Below, one piece after another: positions 5,824-5,884 of a DNA stretch of 5,884 nt. The translations under genes and the position numbers were made by a program. Origin of the DNA: Bacteroidota bacterium. GTDB taxonomy: Bacteria; Bacteroidota; Bacteroidia; Bacteroidales; B39-G9. The notes under the pieces were generated by a model that was given only the letters and a program-made list of their open reading frames with translations, had not been told where the DNA came from and did not search any database. The DNA lies in the NCBI GenBank assembly GCA_003648455.1, contig QMPG01000214.1, positions 1 through 5,884 of the forward strand. The letters are read 5' to 3'. Position 1 is the first letter of the stretch. Each line of letters begins with the position of its first letter.

Positions 5824-5884
5824 GAAATGTGAAGATTATGGAACTTGATTTTAAAACTATCTTTTGAACTAGTTTAGAAAATGA

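Noticed and set aside
5838..5867. Start of cas1 after cas4
   Set aside because: The only ATG frame here stops after about nine codons and does not resemble a Cas1 N-terminus.

Overview
The window looks like a piece of a Bacteroidetes (Bacteroidota) chromosome. It is very AT-rich, with mostly TAA stops and A-rich leaders lacking obvious Shine-Dalgarno sequences. Its proteins are of types I associate with that phylum. All supported genes lie on the + strand. This assignment is an inference from style and gene content, because no phylogenetic marker is present.

Layout. (1) 27-488 encodes a complete IS200-type Y1 (HUH) transposase. (2) 489-721 is non-coding but crowded with small repeats: two GCACC-TAY-GGTGC hairpins, a perfect 21-bp direct repeat in two copies, and a third, diverged hairpin. 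Reading both strands, these appear to be units of one REP-like family in inverted orientation. (3) 722-2968 encodes a full-length Cas3 (HD nuclease plus superfamily 2 helicase), the DNA-shredding enzyme of type I CRISPR interference. (4) 2949-3455 is a broken gene. Its three pieces read as one protein if two A-runs are each changed by one base, and one in-frame stop remains; its distal part resembles the C-terminal helicase region of Rad3/DinG-type enzymes. (5) 3442-3972 and 4002-5267 encode two intact cytosolic proteins of unknown function, of 176 and 421 residues. The second carries two four-cysteine clusters and looks like a fusion of two conserved unknown proteins. (6) 5285-5788 encodes Cas4, the Fe-S RecB-like nuclease of CRISPR adaptation. 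(7) 5789-5884 is a short tail with an imperfect 9-bp tandem repeat and no sign of cas1.

How it fits together. cas3 and cas4 mark this as part of a type I CRISPR-Cas locus, most likely I-B or a relative. It is not laid out in the usual compact way. The effector genes expected upstream of cas3 are not seen; a transposase and its repeats occupy that side. Two uncharacterised genes and a gene remnant sit where cas3 and cas4 are normally adjacent. The spacing from 3442 to 5788 (29 bp, then 17 bp) suggests that the two unknown genes and cas4 are co-transcribed. Whether the unknown genes are CRISPR accessories or bystanders brought together by rearrangement cannot be decided from this window. No CRISPR array, cas1, cas2, tRNA or rRNA is visible.
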